Below, piece after piece: positions 1 through 6,030 of a stretch of 15,633 bases of DNA. Origin of the DNA: an uncultured Ruminiclostridium sp. (lineage in GTDB: Bacteria; Bacillota; Clostridia; Oscillospirales; Ruminococcaceae); the NCBI GenBank assembly GCA_910585505.1, contig CAJUFF010000054.1, positions 1-15,633 of the forward strand, written 5' to 3'. A program made the translations under genes and the position numbers. Under the pieces are notes generated by a model, which saw only the letters and a program-made list of their open reading frames with translations, was not told the DNA's origin and did not search any database. Numbering within the stretch: the first letter of the stretch is position 1; each line of letters starts with the position of its first letter.

Positions 1-1
1 T

Positions 2-181
2 TATATCATAATTCCGGAACTTTTTCCACTACTTTGGGGGTTGAGCCAAAAAATTATCAGCGGCGAGCTTATGGCTGAATCCGAAATTCAGCAGAAACAA
101 GAATCTTATAATGCGATTATCGAACCACCCGTAATAATTCTTGAAGCGGAATATGAAGAAGATTTGGCAATGGAAATGTAG
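2..181 (+). CDS. C-terminal fragment of an unrecognised protein (5' end outside window)
   Basis: Frame 2 is open from the window edge to a TAG at 179-181, giving 59 residues that begin YIIIPELFPLLWGLSQ and end in an acidic tail (EAEYEEDLAMEM). The coding style matches the genes that follow, and the next gene starts 15 bases after the stop with its ribosome site overlapping this stop codon, so the two look co-transcribed. An ATG at 71 could start a 36-aa peptide, but it has no good ribosome site and the frame is open upstream of it, so a truncated longer gene is the better reading. I do not recognise the family. Confidence 0.55.
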   Translation, partial: YIIIPELFPLLWGLSQKIISGELMAESEIQQKQESYNAIIEPPVIILEAEYEEDLAMEM

Positions 182-196
182 GAAAGGAAAATCGAA

Positions 197-802
197 ATGA
201 TTAAAATAATTGAAATACTAAAAACACAGCGTAATACATGGAAAGACGTTACATTGTACAGCAGCTACGACGAAGCAAAATCGGACGGCTTGGGAATAAT
301 GTACGATGACGATGAAGGCACAGTTTACGGTTCAACATCGGGCGGAGGGCACTGGGATAAAATCGGATTTGTACCGTATGCCAAATATTACGAAAAATAC
401 GCGGCAATCGCCAAAGATACGGCAAAGGAATACGATAACGCGTCGGTATTGAAAATAGGCTCGATAGACGTAGTCGTAGTCGGCGGAAAGATGAGCGAAA
501 AAGAAATGAAGGCATATGTCGACAGAGCAACGACGCTTTACCCGGAAAAGCCTATAACCGCTATGAATATTGCTATAGTTGATGATGAAAACGTGGATAT
601 CGAATATCATTATGACACAACGCCGTTTCAGCGTATCCGCCGTGTTACAGGTTATCTTGCGGGAACGCTTGACCGGTTCAACAACGCCAAGCAAGCGGAG
701 GTCAGAGACAGGGTGACGCATGACATCAATATCGTTTCCGATTTTGAAGACGTATATATTGATGAAGCCGAAGAAGCCAACGCCGACGAGCTGTCGCTGT
801 AA
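197..802 (+). CDS. ICE-associated protein with anaerobic ribonucleotide reductase C-terminus-like motif
   Basis: A 201-aa soluble protein; the ATG is preceded at 9 nt by a purine-rich AGGAAAGG (180-187). The N-terminal half is acidic and Gly/Tyr-rich. The middle (about residues 85-135) looks like a small alpha/beta unit. Residues about 146-175 (RIRRVTGYLAGTLDRFNNAK, then QAEVRDRVTH) resemble the C-terminal segment of class III anaerobic ribonucleotide reductase (NrdD), which has an R-[IV]-x-G-Y-x-RxN-x-x-K-x-x-E-x-x-DR pattern. The catalytic barrel is absent, and so are the Cys pairs of the NrdD zinc site, so this cannot be a working reductase. It lies ahead of parB by 20 nt and is probably in the same operon. 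The gene is clearly real; the role is unknown, and the NrdD resemblance comes from motif reading, not a search. Confidence 0.72.
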   Translation: MIKIIEILKTQRNTWKDVTLYSSYDEAKSDGLGIMYDDDEGTVYGSTSGGGHWDKIGFVPYAKYYEKYAAIAKDTAKEYDNASVLKIGSIDVVVVGGKMSEKEMKAYVDRATTLYPEKPITAMNIAIVDDENVDIEYHYDTTPFQRIRRVTGYLAGTLDRFNNAKQAEVRDRVTHDINIVSDFEDVYIDEAEEANADELSL

Positions 803-822
803 CGGACAGGGGGTGTTAAACC

Positions 823-2139
823 ATGCCGGCTGAGAGAAAAATAGAAATATTCGATGAAAACGGAGACAGGATCGGATATGAACCGCTGCTGTCCGAGGAA
901 GAGACAAAAGAATATTTTCAGACAAGAAAAATACGCAATCCCGATAACCCCAATGTTTATCTTTATCCGCCCGAAATACTGAACCCGATCGTATTAAACG
1001 CACATAAGCAAGGCTTGGAATTCAGGCGTGAAATGGCTGAAGGCTCAAAGGAAGAAAATAAAAACATTCCGGAGAAAACCGAAGAAAAAATATTTGACGA
1101 ATCGGAAGAAAAACCGGAAGAACATACCGACAGTGAGGCTACGGAAGAATTCGCCGAGCCTTTAATAAGCCGTACGGATAATGAGATCGGCTATGACCGC
1201 GAAATGGAATTATCAAAATTGACCGACTTCCCTCTTAATAAGTTTCCCGCTTATGAAGGCAAGCGGCTTGAGGATATGGTGGAAAGCATTAAAAACTTTG
1301 GCGTGCTTACCCCGCTTATAGTATGGAAAAAAGAGGACAGCTACATAATTTTAAGCGGACATAACCGTAAACGCGCTGCCGAGCTTGCCGGATTAAAAAC
1401 TGTTCCGGTGTACATAAAAGAAAATCTGACCGATGATGAAGCCAATCTTATAATGGGAGAAACCAATTTCCGGCAGCAGAGCTTTACCGATATGAAACAT
1501 TCGCAAAAGGCATTTTGTTTAAAGCAGCATTACACCGTAATGAAAAATCAAGGCATAAAAAATGATATAATCGACGCCATAGAATCGCAAAACATTATGC
1601 AAAAAAATAATGCCGGTTTTGCCGATAGTGATACGGAAAATTTAACTTTGCCTAAAATTAAGGCACGAGTAAGAAACAGCAAAATTTTAGGTGAAGAATA
1701 TGGGTTAAATCATGCAACGATTTCAAAATATATTCGCATTGCTGATTTATGTATAGAACTGCTTGAACAGCTTGACAACGGCTATATAGCATTCAGCGCC
1801 GCATATCAATTAACCTTTATAAATAATGAAACCGCTCAAAAAGAAATCGCGGCAGCAGTGAAAAACGGAGCGGCGATCGAAGCGGTAAAAGCGTACAAGC
1901 TAAGAGAGTATTTTGAAAAACACGGAAGGCTGACAGAGGATAATATAAAGGAAATCCTTGCCAAACGTCCTAAGCATAGCGAAACCGTTACCTTAAAACC
2001 GGGCAAATTGAAAGAGTATTTTACCAACGGAGAAAGCAAGCAGCAGATCGAACGCACCATTATTGAAATATTGGAAATGTACTACCACGATTATTTAAAG
2101 CGAAAGGAGCAGGAACACAGCGATGGGCAGAGGGTATAA
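823..2139 (+). CDS. ParB/Spo0J-type DNA-binding protein
   Basis: A 438-aa protein preceded by a G-rich ribosome site (ACAGGGGGTG, about 805-814). Residues 1-125 are an acidic, low-complexity N-terminal extension. Residues about 127-215 form a ParB N-terminal domain with LEDMVESIKNFGVLTPLIV and the nucleotide-binding box SGHNRKRAAELAG (178-190). A helix-turn-helix follows at about 286-305 (SKILGEEYGLNHATISKYIR), and then a helical C-terminal region. Family members bind centromere-like sites and help partition or regulate plasmids and conjugative elements. No parA is present in the window, so this may be a stand-alone ICE ParB with a regulatory or maintenance role, or parA may lie upstream. Its 3' end overlaps the primase gene by 17 bases, implying translational coupling. 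The stretch between the ParB box and the HTH (about 1540-1720) is noticeably A/T- and Asn-rich. Confidence 0.92.
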   Translation: MPAERKIEIFDENGDRIGYEPLLSEEETKEYFQTRKIRNPDNPNVYLYPPEILNPIVLNAHKQGLEFRREMAEGSKEENKNIPEKTEEKIFDESEEKPEEHTDSEATEEFAEPLISRTDNEIGYDREMELSKLTDFPLNKFPAYEGKRLEDMVESIKNFGVLTPLIVWKKEDSYIILSGHNRKRAAELAGLKTVPVYIKENLTDDEANLIMGETNFRQQSFTDMKHSQKAFCLKQHYTVMKNQGIKNDIIDAIESQNIMQKNNAGFADSDTENLTLPKIKARVRNSKILGEEYGLNHATISKYIRIADLCIELLEQLDNGYIAFSAAYQLTFINNETAQKEIAAAVKNGAAIEAVKAYKLREYFEKHGRLTEDNIKEILAKRPKHSETVTLKPGKLKEYFTNGESKQQIERTIIEILEMYYHDYLKRKEQEHSDGQRV

Positions 2140-3199
2140 ATATACCGCCGAGCAATGGAAGGAAATCACCAACGCCGATTGTGTGGAAGTGGCAAGAGCT
2201 TTGGGTTATGAATTCGACGAAAAACGTTCCGACAAAAACTCGCTGCATATAAAAGATCATTCGGGACTGTTCGTCTGGCGCAACGGAAAGGGCTGGTATC
2301 AGCACAGCACGGGAGCGCAAGGGTATGCCACAGATCTGGTGATGTTTACAAAGGGCTGCAACTATAAACAGGCGATGGAATATATTTTTTCCGATGTTCT
2401 GGGAAGATCCGACTATGAAGTAAACAAGCAGTATCACAGCAGCGTACATACTGCCGCTCAAAAGGAAAAGTCCGAATTCAAGCTTCCCGAAAGAGCGGCA
2501 AATCATAGGCGGGTTTTCGCTTATCTTACACAGACGCGATGTATTTCAAAAAAGATCGTTGCTTCCGCTTTGGAGGAGAGAACGCTGTATCAAGACGATA
2601 AATACGGAAACTGTTGTTTTGTGGGCTGCGACAAAGACGGGAATTCCCGTTATTGCAGCAAGCGTTCCACTAACTCCGATATCCAATTCAGAGGTGAAGC
2701 CGCAGGCTCCGACAAGGCATTTGGTTGGAAAATACAAGGCAGCTTGGAAATAGGCGCAAAGCTTTATATTTTTGAAGCGCCGATAGACGCTATGAGTCAT
2801 GCCACACTTAACGAAATCACCGGACGCGATTGGAAAAAGGATACCCGGCTTGCAATGGGCGGCTGCTCAATGCTGCCCATTGAACAGCATTTAAAGGATT
2901 ATCCCGATAAATACAGTGAGATCGTAATTTGTACCGATAATGACGAGCGGGGAAATGAAATGGCGGGTATTATAAAAGAAAAGCTGATCGGCAGGTATAA
3001 GGTAACCCGCCGATCTTCTTTTGCAAAGGATTGGAATGAGGATCTGACACATATCACGGGTATTGCGGGGCGTGAAAATATTTCTTTGAAATCTGCGGTC
3101 AGTGAATATTACAATGGGGAAACGGCGGACTCTGAAATAAACAGGCGGGTGGTGGTGGAGGAAACGGGACAGGAGGCGGGGGAAGAGATGGTGGTATAA
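2123..3199 (+). CDS. DUF3991/Toprim domain primase-like protein
   Basis: A 358-aa protein starting inside the end of parB; AAAGGAGCAGG at 2103-2113 serves as its ribosome site. The N-terminal region (residues 20-95: ALGYEFDEKRSD, LFVWRNGKGWYQHS, ATDLVMF) has the layout of a DnaG-like zinc-binding region, but the usual CHC2 cysteines are absent, as in DUF3991 proteins. The Toprim core follows: LYIFEAPIDAMS (214-225, with E218 as metal-binding acid) and IVICTDNDERG (267-277, the DxD motif), then the AKDWNEDL signature at 301-308. Proteins of this type are common in Gram-positive ICEs and plasmids and are thought to prime replication of the transferred strand. The tail after residue 320 is Glu/Val-rich and unstructured. 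Function as a primase is inferred from family features. Confidence 0.88.
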   Translation: MGRGYKYTAEQWKEITNADCVEVARALGYEFDEKRSDKNSLHIKDHSGLFVWRNGKGWYQHSTGAQGYATDLVMFTKGCNYKQAMEYIFSDVLGRSDYEVNKQYHSSVHTAAQKEKSEFKLPERAANHRRVFAYLTQTRCISKKIVASALEERTLYQDDKYGNCCFVGCDKDGNSRYCSKRSTNSDIQFRGEAAGSDKAFGWKIQGSLEIGAKLYIFEAPIDAMSHATLNEITGRDWKKDTRLAMGGCSMLPIEQHLKDYPDKYSEIVICTDNDERGNEMAGIIKEKLIGRYKVTRRSSFAKDWNEDLTHITGIAGRENISLKSAVSEYYNGETADSEINRRVVVEETGQEAGEEMVV

Positions 3200-3230
3200 T
3201 TCCGTTTTTTCTTTCGATTTTCCGCCGATT

Positions 3231-3317
3231 CCATCACTTTCCAAAGTGATGGCAAGAATAGCGGGGTGTTCCTTCGTCACCTCCCGCTACCTTACATCCA
3301 AATGCCAAGGGCATTTG
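3231..3317. other. Cluster of three hairpins after the primase gene (candidate oriT/replication site or structured RNA)
   Basis: Three inverted repeats stand in a row. (i) CCATCACTTT/AAAGTGATGG at 3231-3252 is a perfect 10-bp stem with a 2-nt centre. (ii) AGCGGGGTG at 3260-3268 pairs with CAC and CCCGCT at 3278-3288, with a 2-nt bulge and a TTCCTTCGT loop. (iii) CAAATGCC/GGCATTTG at 3299-3317 is a perfect 8-bp stem with a 3-nt loop. None is followed by a T-run, so these are not ordinary terminators. The gap 3200-3474 holds no convincing gene; an 11-codon ATG frame at 3378-3413 has only a weak ribosome site. Confidence 0.6.
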
Positions 3318-3401
3318 ATTGAGGTTATTTTAAGGGTGATTGCAATAGGCGTTTCCGAAAAAAGGGTGACAAGATAAATGAGGCTAAAAAGCTATTCAAT
3401 T

Positions 3402-3431
3402 AAAGACCGATAAGCGGTCTTTTTGTTTTAA
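3402..3431 (+). terminator. Intrinsic terminator closing the parB-primase operon
   Basis: AAAGACCG (3402-3409) pairs perfectly with CGGTCTTT (3415-3422) across a 5-nt loop, and the T-rich tract TTTTTGTTTT follows. It sits directly upstream of the promoter at 3432, insulating the cargo module from the upstream operon. Confidence 0.85.
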
Positions 3432-3460
3432 TTGACAGCAGTTCCGAATTTTGCTATAAT
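3432..3460 (+). promoter_or_regulatory. Consensus sigma-A promoter for the membrane coiled-coil gene
   Basis: TTGACA (3432-3437) and TATAAT (3455-3460) are separated by exactly 17 bp, a full match to the housekeeping consensus. Transcription should start near 3466-3468, only about 7-9 nt before the GTG start codon at 3475. Confidence 0.88.
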
Positions 3461-3474
3461 ATAAGGAGAAAACC

Positions 3475-4107
3475 GTGTCTAATAATAAAGTTTTTAAACA
3501 AATTTTTTTGCCGGTGATATATTCCGCCCTATGGGGAACGGTATTTGCCGTATACTGCGGATATCAGGAGAATAATAAAACGGAATGGTGGCAGTCTCTT
3601 ATTATAAGCATAGCGCCCGCAATTATAACGGGTATTATTACTTCTAAAGCTTCAAAAAAATCACAGCTCAGAGAAAATAACGAAGCGATAAATAAGTTAT
3701 CGGAGAAAATCGGAAACAATAACTTTGAACGTTCCTTACAAAGTCAAATAGGAGTTAAAGACAACGATTGCTCTTTGGCTGAGCGGATCGGAAATGTAAA
3801 AGACAGCGGCAGCCTTACATATCAGCACCTGATGATCCTTGAAGCAGTTAATTCCTATAAAAAAGAAAAAGGCTATCAAATGAAAAAGCTTTCAAAACGG
3901 CAAAAGGATATTAAAAAAATGATTGAGTACATTTCGGAGGTTTTTAAGGATTGGGAAATCTTGGCGCATAGGGACAGCGAATTAAAAGAGGAAATTGAAA
4001 ATTTGAAAAAAGAAAACCGGGAGCTTAAACAGGAAATTATTTGCCTGAAGCAGGAAAAAACGGTGGTTATCGAAAAGGATGAGATTGATAAGGAAATAGT
4101 GCTTTAA
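3475..4107 (+). CDS. Two-transmembrane coiled-coil protein of unknown function
   Basis: A 210-aa protein with a GTG start; AAGGAG lies at 3463-3468. Two hydrophobic helices are visible at about residues 9-30 (FLPVIYSALWGTVFAVYCGY) and 39-57 (WQSLIISIAPAIITGIIT). A charged, probably cytoplasmic region follows, ending in a coiled coil at about 165-200 (LKEEIENLKKENRELKQEI) and an acidic tail. No enzymatic motif is visible. It has its own consensus promoter and lies 64 nt upstream of the Rpn-type nuclease gene, with no terminator between them, so the two may be co-transcribed and form a cargo unit. Membrane anchoring plus coiled coil would fit a sensor, scaffold or immunity role, but that is speculation. 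I do not recognise the family. Confidence 0.75.
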   Translation: MSNNKVFKQIFLPVIYSALWGTVFAVYCGYQENNKTEWWQSLIISIAPAIITGIITSKASKKSQLRENNEAINKLSEKIGNNNFERSLQSQIGVKDNDCSLAERIGNVKDSGSLTYQHLMILEAVNSYKKEKGYQMKKLSKRQKDIKKMIEYISEVFKDWEILAHRDSELKEEIENLKKENRELKQEIICLKQEKTVVIEKDEIDKEIVL

Positions 4108-4122
4108 AAGGAAAAATTTGTG

Positions 4123-4151
4123 TTGACAACAAAGCAAAAAAGGTATATACT
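4123..4151 (+). promoter_or_regulatory. Promoter of the Rpn-family gene
   Basis: TTGACA (4123-4128) and TATACT (4146-4151) are separated by 17 bp. An overlapping TATAAT at 4151-4156 has a poor 22-bp spacer. An AAAGGAG ribosome site (4158-4163) precedes the ATG at 4172. Confidence 0.8.
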
Positions 4152-4171
4152 ATAATTAAAGGAGTAACAGC

Positions 4172-5092
4172 ATGGAATATTTATCACCTAAGCTTGACAT
4201 TGTGTTCAAGCGTATGTTCGGAGAAAAGAACAACAGAGATATGTTAAGGGATCTGCTTAAAACATATTTCGATATGGACGAAGACGAAGAAGACCTGATT
4301 TTGGAAAACACCGAAATAACGCCGGAAGAAATAACAATGAAGTTTTCCAGATTGGATCTGCGTATAAGCACAAAAAAATCCGAGATAGACGTTGAAGTCC
4401 AGATAAATGACAATAAGGACTTTGAAAAAAGAAGCGTATATTACGCCTCTTCCCTACTGAATTCAAGCATGCGGAGAGGCGAGGAGTATTCCGATATAAA
4501 GGCGATCCGTACATTGAACATATTGGATTATGTAAGCTTCCCCCAATGCGACGACTTCTTCACCACGTTTGTTGTATATGATCCGGAACATAAAATCAAA
4601 TTAACCGATTCATTTTCAATGCACTTTGTGGAACTGCCGAAGATCCGTAATGCAACGGCCGAACAGATAAAAGGAGATTCGAGGGTAGCATGGGCGGCAT
4701 TTTTTAACGCTAAGAGTAAGGAGGATTTTAATATGTTAAGAGAGAATACGGTAAACCCGAATGTACAAAAGGCAGTGGAAGTCCTCGGAAGGCTTAGTCT
4801 TAACGGAAGTGTACGTCGAGAGGCAAAAATCAGAGAGGACGCTCTGTTTAACGAAAGAAGCGCTTTGAGCGCAGCAAGAAAAGAAGGCAGGGAGGAAGGC
4901 AGAGCGGAAGGCAGAGCGGAAGGAAAAGCGGAAGGCTTGCAAGAGGGCATAAAAATAATGTCTGATAATCTCAGAGCAATTGGAATAAGCGAAGAACAAA
5001 TCAGGGAAGCAATCCGCATGTACGACTGTAACAACGCCACTGTAATTGAAGAGTCTCCCGAAGAGAGCGAAACGGAAGGTCTCGAAATCTGA
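4172..5092 (+). CDS. Rpn-family PD-(D/E)XK nuclease (recombination-promoting nuclease/putative transposase)
   Basis: A 306-aa protein with an ATG 8 nt after AAAGGAG. The family opening SPKLDIVFKRMFGEKNN is at residues 5-21. The nuclease core shows LDLRIST with D62 and SEIDVEVQIN with the E75-x-Q77 pair, fitting the PD-(D/E)XK_2 active site of Rpn proteins. Residues about 84-180 complete the conserved domain (YYASSLLNSSMRRGEEY, IRTLNILDY). The C-terminus has tandem EGRx repeats (238-259) and a short helix (ISEEQIREAIRMY). Family members are DNA nucleases implicated in RecA-independent recombination and, in enterobacteria, phage defence. Here it has its own promoter and terminator, consistent with cargo. 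An internal start at codon 188 is described separately. The family call is firm; substrate and role are inferred. Confidence 0.9.
   Translation: MEYLSPKLDIVFKRMFGEKNNRDMLRDLLKTYFDMDEDEEDLILENTEITPEEITMKFSRLDLRISTKKSEIDVEVQINDNKDFEKRSVYYASSLLNSSMRRGEEYSDIKAIRTLNILDYVSFPQCDDFFTTFVVYDPEHKIKLTDSFSMHFVELPKIRNATAEQIKGDSRVAWAAFFNAKSKEDFNMLRENTVNPNVQKAVEVLGRLSLNGSVRREAKIREDALFNERSALSAARKEGREEGRAEGRAEGKAEGLQEGIKIMSDNLRAIGISEEQIREAIRMYDCNNATVIEESPEESETEGLEI
4733..5092 (+). CDS. Putative intragenic short form of the Rpn protein (RpnS-like)
   Basis: Inside the Rpn gene, a perfect Shine-Dalgarno sequence AAGGAGG (4718-4724) lies 8 nt upstream of an in-frame ATG (4733-4735, codon 188). Initiation there would give a 119-aa protein (MLRENTVNPNVQKAVEVLG...) holding the whole C-terminal region with the EGRx repeats but no nuclease domain. 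In enterobacterial Rpn systems a C-terminal short form translated from within the gene antagonises the full-length toxic nuclease, so this could be the built-in antitoxin. The site and frame are seen directly; expression and inhibition are inferred. Confidence 0.55.
   Translation: MLRENTVNPNVQKAVEVLGRLSLNGSVRREAKIREDALFNERSALSAARKEGREEGRAEGRAEGKAEGLQEGIKIMSDNLRAIGISEEQIREAIRMYDCNNATVIEESPEESETEGLEI
4884..4931 (+). repeat. Four 12-bp tandem repeats encoding EGRx
   Basis: Units of AAGGCAGAGCGG and close variants stand at 4884-4895, 4896-4907, 4908-4919 and 4920-4931, with a partial fifth after. The two central copies are identical. They encode EGRE-EGRA-EGRA-EGKA, a charged helix common near the C-terminus of Firmicutes Rpn proteins. 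Copy number could vary by slippage without shifting frame. Confidence 0.85.
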
Positions 5093-5118
5093 CAACACCT
5101 CGCTTAAATAATTTCCGA

Positions 5119-5160
5119 ATAATAAAAGAAGCCGCCATCAAAGCGGTTTCTTTTATTTAA
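5119..5160 (+). terminator. Intrinsic terminator after the Rpn gene
   Basis: AATAAAAGAAGCCGC (5121-5135) pairs with GCGGTTTCTTTTATT (5143-5157), a 15-bp stem with one G-U pair and a 7-nt loop. The A-rich arm before and the T-rich arm after would also let it work in the opposite direction. Confidence 0.85.
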
Positions 5161-5251
5161 AAAACAGGAAACACCGAAAAGAAAACACCCAAAAAGAGCA
5201 TTCTTACAAAACACAACAAATACAACGCATATCATTTGTACACTATGCCAA

Positions 5252-5280
5252 TTGAAAACTTCTCTGAAAAATGATATAAT
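5252..5280 (+). promoter_or_regulatory. Promoter of the exported-protein operon
   Basis: TTGAAA (5252-5257) and TATAAT (5275-5280) are separated by 17 bp, giving an untranslated leader of about 75 nt before the ATG at 5361. The rest of the gap 5093-5360 holds the Rpn terminator and an A-rich stretch without a gene. Confidence 0.78.
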
Positions 5281-5360
5281 TACAATGAAAGGAAATATAT
5301 TTCATAGAAGTAATTTAGGCATAATTCAGAGGGTTAAGGACATATTGAAAGGAGCATAAA

Positions 5361-5948
5361 ATGAGCACAAGAAATTTGAATAAGAAAAGAACCGTTATAA
5401 TCTCCATAGCGGCGTTTGCGATAACAGCCTGCATTACCACAGCGGCTATCCTGCTGACCAACAGATCCTCCGCCGAGGAAGTGGAAACTACCACATCGGC
5501 TGAAACCATATCGGAAACCGAAACATATACGATAAAGCCTATCCCCCACACTACCGCAAAGCCCGACGAGCCAAAAGAGATAACGGAAATATCTCAAAAA
5601 ACCGAGACAATCGAACCGGAAACCGTTACCTTTGCTCCGGAGCCTAAAAACGGCAACGTAATACTTGATGAAGGCAGCGCGGCGATTCTTGAGGAATATA
5701 CAAACGCTCATTTTGAATTCAGTCTTGGAGAGAAAACGTTTGAAACGCTTGAAGAAGAGTACGCTCAGACAACGGAAGCGATCACTACAACAGCGGCAAC
5801 AACTACTTTACCTCCGGAAGAAATTGATTGGAGTGGGATTGTAGATGATGACGGTGTAATTGGTGGAACATTTGCTAATGAAGATCGTCTTGGTCAAGGG
5901 GGCGGTGAGATTGGAGAAGGTGGAGGCGGCGGTTGGATAGCTGCATAA
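5361..5948 (+). CDS. Membrane-anchored Thr/Glu-rich exported protein
   Basis: A 195-aa protein; ATG preceded by GAAAGGAG. A basic N-terminus (MSTRNLNKKR) leads into one hydrophobic helix (residues 11-33). The sequence ITAC at 21-24 would also fit a lipobox, so it may be a lipoprotein, but the hydrophobic stretch continues past the Cys, which favours an uncleaved anchor. The outer part is a disordered Thr/Glu/Pro stalk with repeated TTT and ETxT clusters, then an acidic patch and a glycine-rich C-terminus (GEGGGGGWIAA). Small proteins of this shape are seen beside large surface proteins in gut Firmicutes ICEs; it recalls DUF6550 proteins, but I cannot confirm that. It probably projects from the cell surface during mating contact (inference). 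Confidence 0.7.
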   Translation: MSTRNLNKKRTVIISIAAFAITACITTAAILLTNRSSAEEVETTTSAETISETETYTIKPIPHTTAKPDEPKEITEISQKTETIEPETVTFAPEPKNGNVILDEGSAAILEEYTNAHFEFSLGEKTFETLEEEYAQTTEAITTTAATTTLPPEEIDWSGIVDDDGVIGGTFANEDRLGQGGGEIGEGGGGGWIAA

Positions 5949-5971
5949 AATAGTAAAATTATAGAATAAAT

Positions 5972-6003
5972 GGACTGACTTTAAAAAGGTTAGTCCTTTT
6001 TTA
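5972..6003 (+). terminator. Terminator between the two exported-protein genes
   Basis: GGACTGACTTT (5972-5982) pairs with AAGGTTAGTCC (5986-5996), with two G-U pairs and an AAA loop, followed by TTTTTT. It lies in the 82-bp gap before the 855-aa protein gene, and no promoter is visible between, so the downstream gene probably depends on read-through. Confidence 0.75.
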
Positions 6004-6030
6004 TTATCCAAAAACGAAAGGAGCATAAAA

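Noticed and set aside
332..1003. 223-aa minus-strand ORF
   Set aside because: Antisense to the 201-aa protein and ParB genes, rich in Phe/Arg/Cys as expected from an antisense frame; no domain.
2060..2506. 148-aa minus-strand ORF
   Set aside because: Lies fully opposite the well-supported primase gene, with no ribosome site of note or recognisable domain; it is a shadow.
3231..3252. Perfect palindrome as a terminator for the primase operon
   Set aside because: It is not followed by a T-run; the proper terminator is at 3402-3431.
3378..3413. 11-aa frame (MRLKSYSIKDR) overlapping the terminator at 3402, as an attenuation leader
   Set aside because: Weak ribosome site at long spacing, and the gene downstream has its own consensus promoter after the terminator, so attenuation would serve little purpose.
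4884..4931. Tandem repeats as a CRISPR or iteron array
   Set aside because: They are 12-bp in-frame coding repeats without spacers, within the Rpn C-terminal helix.
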